Below, one piece after another: positions 50,587 through 61,300 of a stretch of 64,000 nucleotides of DNA. The stretch is from positions 46,136-110,135 of the forward strand of contig CAIWHK010000010.1 in the NCBI GenBank assembly GCA_903912525.1. Reading direction: 5' to 3'. This DNA is from an uncultured bacterium (GTDB lineage Bacteria; Krumholzibacteriota; Krumholzibacteriia; LZORAL124-64-63). The position numbers and the translations under genes were made by a program. The stretch's first letter is position 1; each line of letters starts with the position of its first letter. Under the pieces are notes generated by a model. It did no database searches. It saw only the letters and a list, made by a program, of their open reading frames with translations, and had not been told where the DNA came from.

Positions 50587-52908
50587 TCAGCGCACCACCA
50601 CGACCCGGCGGACCTGGGTGTTCCACGGCGTCGTCAATCGCGCCAGGTAGACGCCGCTCGACAGGCCGTTCGTGTCGAGGGTCCGCACGTGCGAGCCCGC
50701 CTCGAGCATGCCGGACTGCAGCGAACGCACACGGCGACCCGCCACGTCGAAGAGCTCGAGCCGGACATCGCCGCCGCGCGGCAGCGCGAAACTCAACGTA
50801 GCGGTCCGCTGGACCGGGTTCGGCGTCACCGGGCCGAACAGGCAACTGAACGGGGCGTCGCCGGCCACATCGGTCGAGCAGCCCGTGAACGACCAGCCGG
50901 CGTTGTTGCCGGAATCGGTCCCGCTGGCCACGTTCACCGTGCCCGACTGGTCCGCGACGTCGACATCCACAAGCGTGAACGTGCCGGAGCCGCTCCACGC
51001 CTGGGCGACGCCCGGCGTGGCCGAACGGATGAGGACGGCGTCGGCGTCGCCGCAACTGACCCCGCTGCCGTCCAGGTTCACCGTGCCGCCATTCACGAGC
51101 CCGCCGCCGAGCGTCAGCGTGCCGGTGCTGGTGTTCTGCAACAGGCCGGTGGCGCCGACGACCAGCGCCGTCGACGAACGCAGCGTGCGGCCGTCGAAAT
51201 AGAGCGCGCCGTCCGTCACCGCGACGCCGCTGTCGGCCACGGCGCTGGCCGTGAGCGTCACCGCGCCGCCGCCGGTCACGCGCAGCGTGCGGACGGTCGC
51301 CGGCAGGCCGGTGCCTGTGGCCTGCGCGCCGGCGCCGTCGTAGAGGTAGCGGGCGTTCGTGGCGAAGCTGCGCGTCGGCGTGCGGATGCTGCCGGTCGCC
51401 CCCGTGGCCGCGATGCCGTCGGGCGAGGCGGTGGCCAGCGTCCCGCCGCCGAAGATACTGAAGCTGGCGGCCCCCGTCGCCGTCAGGACGCCCGTCCCGC
51501 AGCGGAGAGCGCCGCCCGAATACACGTTGGCGCTGCCGGCGCCCAGCGTGATCGTCCCGCTGCCGAGCTCCACGGTGCCGCCATTGCTGACACTCAGGGA
51601 ATTCGCACCGGTCGGGGTCGCGACGGAGATCGACCCGGACGTCATCCGGAGCCGGCCCGCCACGCTGATCGACGCGCTGATCGAGGACTGCATCGAGACA
51701 CTCGCCGCACCGACGTCCAGCAGGCCGCCCGCCTGGACGTTGAGCGAGCCGGCGGACAACTGCGCCAGCCCGCCCGCACCCAGCCGGCAGGTGCCGCCGT
51801 TGCCGATCGTGAACGTGTGTCCGATGATCGCGTACGTGGTCCCGTCCAGCGTGCCCGTGACCGTGAGCGTCGTCAGCGTCGCCAGCGCCAGGTTGCTGCC
51901 CAGGCGCACATCGGCGCCGGTGATGTCGACCCACACGCCCGAACCCAGCGGCGCAGCCGACGTATAGAGCTGCGTCGCACTGCCGTTGAGCACCAGCTTG
52001 GGCGTCGAGGATCCGCTGCGGATGAACTGCCCGCCCGACAGCGTCACGTCGCCGCGCACGCGCAGTTCCGCGCTGCTGCCCGTCCCGGACATCTGCAGGT
52101 CGATGACGCCCGCGTCCTGCTTCAACTGGCCGTTCACCTGCACGACCGGGCTGCCGTTCGTGCTCGTCACCACCAGCGTGCCACCGTTGACCTGCAGGTC
52201 CCCGGCGATGTTCGTCGTGAACGTCCCGCCGGCCTGCAGGCGCAGGGAACCGGTGCCCGTCGAGGCGATCTCGAGGTTGCCCGCGATGGACGTGAGTCCG
52301 CCGCCGAGGTTGATCGCTGCGCTCTGGGATGGGCATTCCCAGCGGACGGTGCCGAATGCCTGGCCGATGTTGCTGGGCGGCGTCGTGTTCGAGGTGTACC
52401 CGGCGAAGACGCAGCGCGAAGCAGGGGCCCACGTGGCCGTCGGGATGGCGCCCGCGCTGGTCGTGTACTTGTGGGTATATTGCCCCGTCGCCGAGAACAC
52501 GACGGTGGCCCCGCTCGAGGACACGCTGCCGAGGTTCTCGAGCGTGCCGTCGACGGTCAGGTCGGCGCCCGCGCCGTTGGCCACGGTCAGCGGAATGCCG
52601 GCGCCGATCTGCAGCACGGCGCCGGACTCGACGATCGTCTCGTCGATCGTCACCGGCAGGGCGATGTTCACGATGAACGGCGACCGCAGGCTGATGACGC
52701 CGGAGGCGGACGTGGGCGCCGATACGGCCGGCTGCCAGCTGGCGCCGTCGAACGTCTCCCAGGTGGCCGCGCTCGACCACGCACCATCCGCGGCAGAGCG
52801 GTAGTCCCCGGAGGACTCGGCGAAGGCGACGGTCGCGAACAGGAGCAGCGCGACGATCGGCAAAACCGTCCGGGTAATGCCGGACGACGCGACATGGCGG
52901 GTGAACAT
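50587..52908 (-). CDS. Large secreted beta-repeat (adhesin-like) protein with FlgD-type tail
   Basis: A 773-residue exported protein. GGAGG lies 8 bases before the ATG at 52908; a signal peptide follows (about 10-31, FA-ES). After a short N-terminal domain (GDYRSAADGAWSSAATWETFDG, as in G8-like surface proteins), about 550 residues consist of short Gly/Thr/Ser-rich strands with V-x-G-x-L repeats (GGTLVVTS, GGLLDVGAASVS, GGTVELGSGTITLGAGS), a right-handed beta-helix or autotransporter-like stalk. The last ~75 residues (FGPVTPNPVQRTATLSF to GVYLARLTTPW) are a FlgD-type tail. It probably acts as a surface adhesin. The tail-protein gene at 49797 follows in the same operon. Confidence 0.88.
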   Translation of the reverse strand: MFTRHVASSGITRTVLPIVALLLFATVAFAESSGDYRSAADGAWSSAATWETFDGASWQPAVSAPTSASGVISLRSPFIVNIALPVTIDETIVESGAVLQIGAGIPLTVANGAGADLTVDGTLENLGSVSSSGATVVFSATGQYTHKYTTSAGAIPTATWAPASRCVFAGYTSNTTPPSNIGQAFGTVRWECPSQSAAINLGGGLTSIAGNLEIASTGTGSLRLQAGGTFTTNIAGDLQVNGGTLVVTSTNGSPVVQVNGQLKQDAGVIDLQMSGTGSSAELRVRGDVTLSGGQFIRSGSSTPKLVLNGSATQLYTSAAPLGSGVWVDITGADVRLGSNLALATLTTLTVTGTLDGTTYAIIGHTFTIGNGGTCRLGAGGLAQLSAGSLNVQAGGLLDVGAASVSMQSSISASISVAGRLRMTSGSISVATPTGANSLSVSNGGTVELGSGTITLGAGSANVYSGGALRCGTGVLTATGAASFSIFGGGTLATASPDGIAATGATGSIRTPTRSFATNARYLYDGAGAQATGTGLPATVRTLRVTGGGAVTLTASAVADSGVAVTDGALYFDGRTLRSSTALVVGATGLLQNTSTGTLTLGGGLVNGGTVNLDGSGVSCGDADAVLIRSATPGVAQAWSGSGTFTLVDVDVADQSGTVNVASGTDSGNNAGWSFTGCSTDVAGDAPFSCLFGPVTPNPVQRTATLSFALPRGGDVRLELFDVAGRRVRSLQSGMLEAGSHVRTLDTNGLSSGVYLARLTTPWNTQVRRVVVVR

Positions 52909-53119
52909 ACAAGAAGCCTCCACGAAAATTGCCGAGCAGGAGAAGATGAGGCGGGGATTCTAGCATGAATGATCAAGTGGCCGCAACAGCCGCGGCGCCG
53001 GCACAACCCGGCGTCCTGTAACCCGAACCAAACACAACAGTTGCTGATTTTCCGGCCGATAAGCTGACGTGCCTTCCGCGACGTCTCAATGCCCATGACA
53101 CGAAAGGGGAAGAACCAGC

Positions 53120-54208
53120 ATGCTCAACTTCGCCCGGACCCTCAGCAAATTGCTGATCCTCGGGATCGCCATCATGTCGGCCACAGGCATCCTCGTCCTG
53201 CCGGCGACCGCCGAACCGATCGACAGCCCGGGCGGCCCCGTGATCCTGCCGATCACCGGCCTGTCCATCGACCTGCCGCCGGCCACCGGCGGCTGCACGT
53301 ACCGACTCAGCGGCAGCTGGATCATCAACGACGACGACTCGTTCGACGGGCGCGACGTCGTCGATGAGGCCTGCGGCGACTCGCTGGTCTCCGGCAACTG
53401 GGTCTCGCTCGGGTACTTCACCGCCGGCGACCCTGCGGCAGTCGTCGCCGCGACGACGATGACCGCCGACTGGCTGGCGGAAACCGACTTGTGGGGCGGC
53501 CACTGGGCCGTGCACGGCGGGCTGTTCGACCTGGGCGATTTGGGCATCGTCCCGACCGCCGTGCTCTGCACGCCGATGGGCGGCGGGATGTCGGCGTTGT
53601 TCTACCACTTCTTCCTGCGCGAGGACCCCGCGACGATGACGCAGGATGCGATGCTGGCGGGCCTGGAGCAGACCGGCGCCCTGCGCGCGGCATGGAACGC
53701 CTGTTCGCAGCGCCGCTTCGCCATGGCCTACCCGGCCAGCCGCCCCGAGATCCGCAACCGCGGCGAGACGCTGGCGGCGCGGACGGTGACGCTCACCAAC
53801 GCGGGCTTCGACCTGGATATCCCGGACGACGGATTCGTCTGGCTCGCGCGCCACAATGCCGAGTCGGGCTCCGACTTCCTCGACCGCATGGCTCCCTCGC
53901 TGCCGGACGTGAGCATGGAGGTTGCCTACCTCGCCGGCATGGACGGCGAGACGGCCTTCGCTGCCTTCGACGTGGAGAAACGGGACGTGGCCCCGCTGAA
54001 CCTGCCCGACGACTGGGATGCGGGCCCGCAGCTCGTGCTCGGGGATGGCCAGCTCGAGCTGACGGCGAGCTACGAGACCCTCGGCGGTGTCGTCATCGTC
54101 GGCATCTTCCAGGAGGCGGGCGACCTCGACGTCGCCGCCCTGGCGCCGATGCTCGAGGCGATCGCGGACGCGGCGCTGATTTCGGAGCTGGGCGTCCTGG
54201 ACAAGTAG
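53120..54208 (+). CDS. Exported protein of unknown function
   Basis: A 362-residue protein I do not recognise. GGGGAAG precedes the ATG and a signal peptide covers residues 1-31 (PATA-EP). The mature protein is acidic and has three cysteines that could pair (CTYRL, EACGDSL, VLCTPMGGG and NACSQRR). Segments such as SWIINDDDSFDG, WGGHWAVHGGLFDLGDLG and AAFDVEKRDVAPLNLPDDWD are not linked to a family I know. It has neither C-terminal tail type. It stands alone between divergent surface genes and a sugar-kinase operon and is followed by a strong hairpin (54231-54257). Confidence 0.75.
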   Translation: MLNFARTLSKLLILGIAIMSATGILVLPATAEPIDSPGGPVILPITGLSIDLPPATGGCTYRLSGSWIINDDDSFDGRDVVDEACGDSLVSGNWVSLGYFTAGDPAAVVAATTMTADWLAETDLWGGHWAVHGGLFDLGDLGIVPTAVLCTPMGGGMSALFYHFFLREDPATMTQDAMLAGLEQTGALRAAWNACSQRRFAMAYPASRPEIRNRGETLAARTVTLTNAGFDLDIPDDGFVWLARHNAESGSDFLDRMAPSLPDVSMEVAYLAGMDGETAFAAFDVEKRDVAPLNLPDDWDAGPQLVLGDGQLELTASYETLGGVVIVGIFQEAGDLDVAALAPMLEAIADAALISELGVLDK

Positions 54209-54230
54209 GTTCCATCCTTGATGAATGTGT

Positions 54231-54257
54231 GCGCCGGCGGGACTGTCCCGCCGGCGC
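54231..54257 (+). terminator. Hairpin after the gene ending at 54208
   Basis: Arms GCGCCGGCGGGAC and GTCCCGCCGGCGC pair perfectly around a single T (the innermost pairs must open). CGTTCCGTCCTTG follows. A likely terminator; it shares GCGCCGGC with the palindrome family but is longer and asymmetric. Confidence 0.5.
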
Positions 54258-54308
54258 GGCCGTTCCGTCCTTGTGCGGCCCTTCGCGCCTCTGCTATCCT
54301 CGCCGCAA

Positions 54309-55238
54309 ATGAAGAAACCAGTGATCATCGGCGGCGCCGCGGTCGACCTCAAGGGGATTCCCGGCGCCCCTCTCAAGCCCGGCGCCTCGAACCTGGGCGT
54401 GCTTCGCAAGAGCACCGGCGGCGTCGGCCTGAACATCGCCCTCAGCCTGGCCGCGCTCGGGCTGGAGCCAGTGTTCATCTCCATCGTCGGCGACGACAGC
54501 GAGGGCGACTTCATCACCCAGCGCTGCCGCGCCGCCGGCTTGGCCACCGATCGCGTCACGCGCCAGCCCGGCGAGGCCACCGCGGTCTACCAGGCCATCC
54601 TCGATGAGCACGGCGAGCTGTTCGCCGGCATCTCGGCGATGTCGATCCTCGACCGCCTGACGCCCGCGTTCCTGGCACCCTACGCCGACCTCATCGCCGG
54701 CGCACCGCTGGTCGTCATGGACGCCAACCCGCCCGGCGAAACCGCCGCCTGGATCGCCGGCCTGGCGCGCGCCTCCGGCGCGCCGCTGTGGATGGAGCCG
54801 ACCGCGTTCGACACCTGCGGTCGGTTGCGCGACCACCTGGCCGGCGTGTCCTGGATCTCGCCCAACGTGGAAGAGCTCGAGGCCCTGGCCGGCCGCAGCG
54901 TGGGCACGACCGACGAGATGGCCGATGCCGCGCTCTCGCTGCTCGGCCGCGGCGTGAAGGAGGTCTTCGTCACCTGCGGCGAGGGCGGCATCCTTCACGT
55001 GCGCGACGGCGCGGCCGACATCACGCGCACGCCGGTCATCGCCGCCCGCGACGTGACCGGCGCCGGCGACGCCTTCGTGGCCGGGACCGTGTACGGGCTG
55101 CTGCAAGGCATGGCCTCGACCCGCGCCCTGCGCTACGGCATGGCTGCGGCCTATCTTACCGTGCAGGTGAGCGCGTCGGTGCACCCGGGGCTGACGCCCG
55201 CATTGCTGGAACAGACCGTTCGCGAGTGCTTCGCGTAG
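54309..55238 (+). CDS. PfkB-family sugar/nucleoside kinase (pseudouridine-kinase-like)
   Basis: A 309-residue cytoplasmic kinase of the ribokinase family. The start MKKPVIIGGAAVDLKG, STGGVGLNIALSLAALG and the catalytic DVTGAGDAFVAG (Asp254) are the family signatures. The early GAAVDLKG and PGASNLG blocks resemble pseudouridine kinase (PsuK), so the substrate may be pseudouridine or another nucleoside, but a hexose cannot be excluded. The ribosome site before 54309 is weak. The BtpA-family gene begins 49 bases after its stop, forming a two-gene unit. Confidence 0.88.
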   Translation: MKKPVIIGGAAVDLKGIPGAPLKPGASNLGVLRKSTGGVGLNIALSLAALGLEPVFISIVGDDSEGDFITQRCRAAGLATDRVTRQPGEATAVYQAILDEHGELFAGISAMSILDRLTPAFLAPYADLIAGAPLVVMDANPPGETAAWIAGLARASGAPLWMEPTAFDTCGRLRDHLAGVSWISPNVEELEALAGRSVGTTDEMADAALSLLGRGVKEVFVTCGEGGILHVRDGAADITRTPVIAARDVTGAGDAFVAGTVYGLLQGMASTRALRYGMAAAYLTVQVSASVHPGLTPALLEQTVRECFA

Positions 55239-55287
55239 GAGTTGCGGCCGCTTCGTGACGCCGCCAAACACACAGGAGTCAGGTACG

Positions 55288-56091
55288 ATGCCGAACTTCC
55301 TCAAGGGCTCGAAGGCCATCATCGCCATGGTGCACGTCGGCGCGCTGCCCGGCACGCCGCGCTACGCCGGCTCGCTGAAGGCCGTCGTGGCCGCCGCGCG
55401 CGAAGAGGCGCTGCGCTACCGCGACGCCGGCGTCGACATGCTCGCCATCGAGAACATGCACGACGTGCCCTACTGCCGCGGCGCCGTGGGCCCCGAGATC
55501 ACCGCCGCCATGGCCGTCATCGGCCACGAGGTGAAGCAGGCCACGGGCCTGCGGTGCGGCATCCAGATCCTGGCAGGCGCCAACCGCGAGGCGATGGGCG
55601 CGGCCGTGGCCGCCGGCCTCGATTTCGTGCGCGCCGAGGGCTACGTGTTCGCGCACGTCGCCGACGAGGGCATTCTCGAGGGCTGCGCCGCCGACCTGCT
55701 GCGCTACCGTCGCCAGATGGGCGCCGACGACGTGCTGGTGCTGACCGACATCAAGAAGAAGCACAGCTCGCACGCCCTGACCGCCGACGTCGACATCGTC
55801 GAGACGGCGCACGCCGCCGAGTTCTTCGCCAGCGACGGCGTCATCGTCACGGGCACGGCGACCGGGCATGCGGCCGACCTGGACGAGGTGCGCTCCGTGG
55901 CCGCCGTCGTGAAGCTGCCGGTTTTGGTGGGGTCGGGCGTGACGCTGGAGAACGTGCAGGACTACCTGCAGTGCGCCGACGCGCTGATCGTGGGGTCGTA
56001 TTTGAAGGAGGGCGGGTCGTGGGAAGGGGCGGTCAGTCTTGAACGGACGAAGGCGTTCATGGCCAGGGTGAAGGAAGTGCGGGGGCGATAG
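55288..56091 (+). CDS. BtpA/SgcQ-family protein
   Basis: A 267-residue TIM-barrel protein of the BtpA family. AGGAG precedes the ATG at 55288. Conserved blocks are AMVHVGALPGTPRY, GVDMLAIENMHDVPY, GIQILAGANREAMGAAVAAGLDFVRAEGYVFAHVADEG, DIKKKHSSHAL and LVGSGVTLENVQDYL. BtpA was described in photosystem I stability in cyanobacteria, while SgcQ homologues sit in bacterial sugar operons; the reaction is unknown. Its pairing with a PfkB kinase favours a role in pentose or nucleoside breakdown, perhaps as lyase or hydrolase on the phosphorylated product. Confidence 0.92.
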   Translation: MPNFLKGSKAIIAMVHVGALPGTPRYAGSLKAVVAAAREEALRYRDAGVDMLAIENMHDVPYCRGAVGPEITAAMAVIGHEVKQATGLRCGIQILAGANREAMGAAVAAGLDFVRAEGYVFAHVADEGILEGCAADLLRYRRQMGADDVLVLTDIKKKHSSHALTADVDIVETAHAAEFFASDGVIVTGTATGHAADLDEVRSVAAVVKLPVLVGSGVTLENVQDYLQCADALIVGSYLKEGGSWEGAVSLERTKAFMARVKEVRGR

Positions 56092-56233
56092 GGGCGGTGG
56101 TGCCTGGCGCGCCGGGCTGATTCCGCAGCCCCTCGGCTGTTAACTTCTCGCTCGTTGATTCCCGCGCGAAAGAGGATTGGCTCCTCGGTCGGGGCGCGCA
56201 GCGTGACGAGAAAGAGAGAGATTCTGGACGTCC

Positions 56234-57385
56234 TTATCTAAATAGCGCCTTCAAGTCCCCCCAGGTCGTGGTTTCGGACGGGACTGGGCCGTTCGCGAAT
56301 GGAAGAAACTGAATTGTGCAATGATTTGATGGATCATCGTTGCCATCAAAAATAATGGCGGCAATAGTGGCAGAATCGGATGTGCCCCAATAATTGCCGC
56401 TTAGATCCAGCACCACGGGTGCTCCACTGTAGCCATAGCTACCAACACCTAATCCGATGGCGGGCAAAATGTGACTGTTGTTGAGAGTCAGTCGCGATTC
56501 GGACGAAACATGAACAGACTCCACGCTCGTCCGCTCCAAAATCACATTCGTCCCAGTCACGACCGATCCGGTGGATATGAATAGCCCGTATTGACCTCCG
56601 TCGATGTGAACGCCCTCCAGGGCCACTTGGGAGTTATAGGTCACCATCAAGCCGGCGGAGATCGACCCCGCGATGGTCGTATTCTGAATCGATCCCGTAC
56701 TCCATCTATCGTAAACCATTGCAGTACGATTGTCACGGAACTCGCAGTCCGAGAAAACAATGTTCTGCGCGGAAGCCCCAGTGGTGAATCCCTGCCCGTA
56801 TCCTACAAAGCTGCAGCCACTGACATTCAAGGAGCTAGTCATGCCCGAAACAAGTGCTTCACCATTATTGCTTATCTCAAACTGACAATCCCGAATGCTT
56901 CCTCCGTCCACCCAGCATCCAATTGCACTGACGAACTGTCGAAAGCGACAATTCTGCACGTCAAGTGTCCCACGCCACCAATAGATACCTTGTTCCATAT
57001 TCTCTATGGTAAGATCGCTGATGTGAACCCCATACGAATCAACTGAGCAAATGCCCTTGGGGTCCTTGCCTTCTGGAGCGTAGAAAGTAGGGAGGCCGAG
57101 AATCGTCTGATCCACCCCTGCCCCGACAAAGGTCAAATTGTCCTTCGTCACTGCGACGATCGTCTCTTCCGTCCACGCTGGTGCGACGATCGGATGCAAC
57201 GTCTGATACCGACCTGGTCCGATCAGGATCGTGTCGCCAGGCGACGCAGCCTCAACGGCGGGTTGAATATCCCTGAAGTTCCCCGTCCCGTTGAGCTCCA
57301 CACGCCATGTCCTGGCCGAAGCCGCGCTTTGAGCCGTGAGGGCCAGCGTGGAGATAACAAAGAAGCACTTCCAAGATGTGCGCAT
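56234..57385 (-). CDS. Exported parallel beta-helix protein with C-terminal WGDLKALFR tail (tail protein 6)
   Basis: A 383-residue secreted protein with a signal peptide (residues 1-23, SASA-RT). The body is a right-handed parallel beta-helix: WRVELNGTGNFRDIQPAVEAASPGDTILIGPG is the usual N-terminal cap, followed by coils such as VHISDLTIENMEQGIYW, LDVQNCRFRQF, GSIRDCQFEIS, NIVFSDCEFRDNRTAMVY. It resembles Pel- or NosD-like proteins; no lyase catalytic residues are evident. The end SETTTWGDLKALFR is the shared tail. It is the last gene of a minus-strand operon (59 bases after the gene at 57445) and lies in the low-GC stretch, showing that the tail is not confined to GC-rich genes. Confidence 0.88.
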   Translation of the reverse strand: MRTSWKCFFVISTLALTAQSAASARTWRVELNGTGNFRDIQPAVEAASPGDTILIGPGRYQTLHPIVAPAWTEETIVAVTKDNLTFVGAGVDQTILGLPTFYAPEGKDPKGICSVDSYGVHISDLTIENMEQGIYWWRGTLDVQNCRFRQFVSAIGCWVDGGSIRDCQFEISNNGEALVSGMTSSLNVSGCSFVGYGQGFTTGASAQNIVFSDCEFRDNRTAMVYDRWSTGSIQNTTIAGSISAGLMVTYNSQVALEGVHIDGGQYGLFISTGSVVTGTNVILERTSVESVHVSSESRLTLNNSHILPAIGLGVGSYGYSGAPVVLDLSGNYWGTSDSATIAAIIFDGNDDPSNHCTIQFLPFANGPVPSETTTWGDLKALFR

Positions 57386-57444
57386 GGCAACCCGGCCTTT
57401 GGCCGCCAGGGGTGGCGGGACAACCACCCCCGGCAAGTTCGCGA

Positions 57445-58362
57445 CTACTGGAGCAAAACCAGACGCTGTGTCATCGCAACATCGCCGGCAACGAATCGCG
57501 CAAAATAGACACCGCTGGCAAGAGCAGCGCCGTCACGATCGCTCCCATCCCAAACGACCGAGTATTCGCCTCGTTCCTTCTGCTCGGACACGAGCCTCTT
57601 GATCAGCTCGCCCCTGACGTTGAACACTGCCAAGTCCACATGCCCGGACTCGCGCAGCGAATACTTGAGCGTCGTCTGCGGATTGAACGGGTTCGGAGAC
57701 GCCGGACTGAGCGCAGTCACAAAATTCACAGCTGCGGCCTGCGCGAGCCCTTCCGCGGGCTGCCCCTCCGTTGGCCCGACTTTGCCCCGGGCCTTCATCG
57801 TTGTGCCCGATGTCCCAGCCACCAGCACCGGCTGCACGGCAAATCCGAAATTCGGGTGCAGGGGCTCCCACTCGACGCCGTCGGAACTCATCCAGCCCGG
57901 GTAACCGGAAGCGGCGTCCGTATACCCTAGTGCCGGGCCGCCGCCAGCGCCGTCCGAAATTGCTGACGCTCCGTCCGGAACCCGGAAGATCACGTACAGA
58001 CCCCCACTGGAACTTCCCACCGCGCAGGAAAACTCAACCTCACTCCATGCACTCGATTGTCCGCTCACGTTCACGGCCACCGGAAGCCCATCCGGCAATG
58101 CCACCGGATACTCCGGCGACCCGCCCTGCACCAGGATCTCCGGGAATGACGACAGTCCGTCATTATTGTACCATTTTATGCCGCTAATTGCCATTTTGTC
58201 CGCAATCGGAATCCAGACGGCGATGCAGCTGTTGTGCGCCGACTGAGCCAGGCCAAGCGCTCCCAACACCTTAGGGCCAGAAACCGGTGCCGAATCGGCC
58301 CACGCCGGTGCCGCAACAAGCAGCAGCGCCGAGAGCCCGTGCAACCATTGGAAACGGGACAT
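57445..58362 (-). CDS. Exported protein with FlgD-type tail, function unknown
   Basis: A 305-residue secreted protein. AGGAGGG lies about 5 bases before the ATG at 58362, and the signal peptide covers residues 1-22 (AWA-DS). The N-terminal ~200 residues form a beta-rich domain (CIAVWIPIADKMAISGIKWYNNDG, AWSEVEFSCAVG, GLYVIFRVPDG) of no known family. The C-terminal ~85 residues are a canonical FlgD-type tail (SPASPNPFNPQTTLKYSL to GVYFARFVAG). It sits 16 bases after the giant protease and 59 before the beta-helix gene, in the same minus-strand operon, so it likely acts with them at the surface. Confidence 0.88.
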   Translation of the reverse strand: MSRFQWLHGLSALLLVAAPAWADSAPVSGPKVLGALGLAQSAHNSCIAVWIPIADKMAISGIKWYNNDGLSSFPEILVQGGSPEYPVALPDGLPVAVNVSGQSSAWSEVEFSCAVGSSSGGLYVIFRVPDGASAISDGAGGGPALGYTDAASGYPGWMSSDGVEWEPLHPNFGFAVQPVLVAGTSGTTMKARGKVGPTEGQPAEGLAQAAAVNFVTALSPASPNPFNPQTTLKYSLRESGHVDLAVFNVRGELIKRLVSEQKERGEYSVVWDGSDRDGAALASGVYFARFVAGDVAMTQRLVLLQ

Positions 58363-58378
58363 GTCAACCCTCCTGCTT

Positions 58379-61300
58379 TTAGAACCCCGAGGGGCAGAAC
58401 GTGACCTTCTTGAACTTGACCGGACCTGGCGCCGAATGCAGATCATTGTCGCTGGTCACCGTGTACCGGAAGCTGCAGTTCAAATTGCACTCTTCGTGGT
58501 TGATCAGAACCTTGTGCCGGTATCCCCCGCCCGACTTTGCCTCGTAGACGAAGGGAATCCCCGACGAGGGCGTTACCGTGGTCCATCCAGGCCAGCACGG
58601 ATTGGCGATGTTCACTTGGTCGATTGTCAGAACGTCGCTCGCCGCTTTGCAGGCAACGTCGGTATCCCACGAGAATACCCAATCAAAGAAGGTCGTGCCC
58701 GGGACGACCACCGTCGCAACACTCAGGTTGCTGATCACCGGAGTAGCGTCACTGATGACGTTGATGAACTCGCTGGCGCCCCCGCCACTGGCGATGAGGG
58801 TGATATCGCTTTGCACAGTGCCGCCAGGCCATCTTACCGTGGCCGCCACGGGACCGCTGTAGTCCCCGAGTCCATATGTCAGCGTCCGGTCGCGCTGGCC
58901 GCCGCGGCCGCTTCCGCCATCGACCATTTGCGTCTGCACCAAACTGCCTGCAGTCAAAGTAACCGTGGCACCAATGCCCCCGCGATTGACATTGTCGGCA
59001 GTCGGCGAAACCAAACGCACTTTGACGTACTTCTGGCCCAGCGAATTGGCGCCGGATTGGTCGTCAGTCTTGTAGAAGAACTCGCCGCTGGCCACGGGTC
59101 GGCCGACGAACAGGTCCATGTCGCCATCGCCCGTGAAATCGGCCGCAAGTGAGCCAATGCCCTTAGTCGTGTGCGAGAATCCCGCGTTGTGGGTATTTTC
59201 CACGTACTCCACGCCGCCACCCGCCGTCGACTTGCCCAAAAACACGCGCGACGGTTTGTTCGGGTTGCCCGAGAGCAATAGAACGTCTTGCCATCCATCG
59301 AGGTTGTGATCGAAGACCTGCAGACCGCTGTAACAGGTGCCCGGCTCACCCGATTGTGGCGGGAGCAGCACTCTTTGAACACCGGGGAACTCACCAGACC
59401 CGTTGTTCAAATAGACCATTGATCCCGCGCCGGCACAACTCGTCACAATGTCGAAGTGGCCGTCGTTGTTCATGTCCGCCCACACAACGCCGGTGCCGAA
59501 CTCGACGTTGTGGCTCCCCAGGTAGTACATCCGCGACATGAACTGGTCCAAGAATGTCCCGTTGCCTTGGTTCACATAAAGGTGAGTGTCGCTCGAAGGC
59601 GGACTCGCCGCCGACAACACGATGAGATCCAAGTTGCCGTCGTTGTTCAAGTCACCCCACGACGCGGCCACGGACCCAGGAGTCACCCCTGTAAGCCCCG
59701 ACGACGACGTGGCGTCGACAAATCCCCCGCCAGACCCGCCCGTGTTGCGGAACAAGCGATGCTGCGCACTCATGATGTTGGTGTGATCCGGCGGTTCCGC
59801 CCCCCCCAGGTTCTCGCTTCGGGTGACAAACAGATCCAACCAGCCATCGTTGTCGTAGTCTCCCCAGCAGCCAGTCGTAGATCCAGCCGCCAAGGTTGCC
59901 AATCCCATCGCGGCGGTTACGTCGACGAAGTTGCCTGCGTCATTGCGGTAGAGTTTCGGCGTTTGCGCGTGAGCCACGAATAGGTCTTCATCGCCGTCGT
60001 TGTCATAGTCTGCAAATGCTGCACCGCGTGCGCCACTCGGCGTATCCGGGATTCCGTACGACGAGAAATAGGGAGCCCCAGTAGCCAAAACGTAATCTCT
60101 CTTGTGGGCGGCCGACTCCGCGTTGGATGCCGTCATAATCATCCCGCTCGGGAATGCCGTGCTAAACTGACCAGAGGCGGCACTGTACGGCACACCCTGA
60201 TAGTTGAGACCCGTTTGCGACGAAACGTCCACAAACCTAGCCACCTTTGCCGAAACGTCTACGATCACGTTGCGTCTTGAGTAGCCACCACCCGCCACGT
60301 ATGCGGTGACGGCAGCCGAATACGTGCCCCCGGCCGTCAAAGACGCCGCAAAGAGCCCCGAAGTGTAGATCCCGTCTGACGCAGTGAGATCCTCGCCTTG
60401 ACCGTTGTCATAGAGCCTCAAGGTCGTACCCGAGACCCCAAGGCCGGAAAGGTCCAACTTCACCGAATCCAGTGCGGATGCCGCAGACACCCCGACCGAA
60501 AACACCTGAGACGCTGTGCTGACACCAGCCATCAGCGGCGAGCGCGCCGTCGCCTCGATCTGCGCAATGCCGCCAATCGTGAAGGTCGATCCGGTCACGT
60601 TGACTGTCGTGTTGTACTGCCACGTCAGTTGGGGGTCATCGATAGTATGAAACACGACGGGGGCCGCCAGCGTGCCGTTGATGTGCAACTCGCCATTGAT
60701 CACGAACTCGATCTTGTTCGGATTCGCGCCAGCGGACAAGAGATCGTCAATGGCAACGCGTACCGTATCTCCTGCAGCAATCGTCAGCGAATGACCTTCA
60801 GGCACGCTAACGTCGCCGCCGATCCAGATGTTGTGGGCCCAGGTGGTATCGCCGGTTGCTGCCACATTGCCGTAAAACGTCAGGGCCTTGTAGGCATTTA
60901 CCCGCCCGGTACCAAGCCGTCCGACAAATAGCGGATTCGACGAGTCAATGTTGTCCACTCCGCGCTTCAGCTTCCAGATAACGTCGTCACGGCCAAAATC
61001 CGGATAGGCGGACTTAATGAGCGCTGCAACACCGCCCGCTATCGGTCCCGAAAGTGAAGTTCCGAACCAGTCCCTCCGATACAAGTGAACGCCATTCAAG
61101 TACGTGTTAACTACATATAACCATCGGCCGCGCGCACTTACTCCTACCCACGGCCCGTAGCAGCTAAACGAGGATCGCACATCATCGGGGTCGAGAGCAC
61201 CAACCATCACGATGGGGTTGACAGTGGAAAGCGGATGAGGAAACGAGCTGTTGGAATTTCCCGAGCCGTTAAGATAGACCGCGCCGGCATCCACGGCCGC

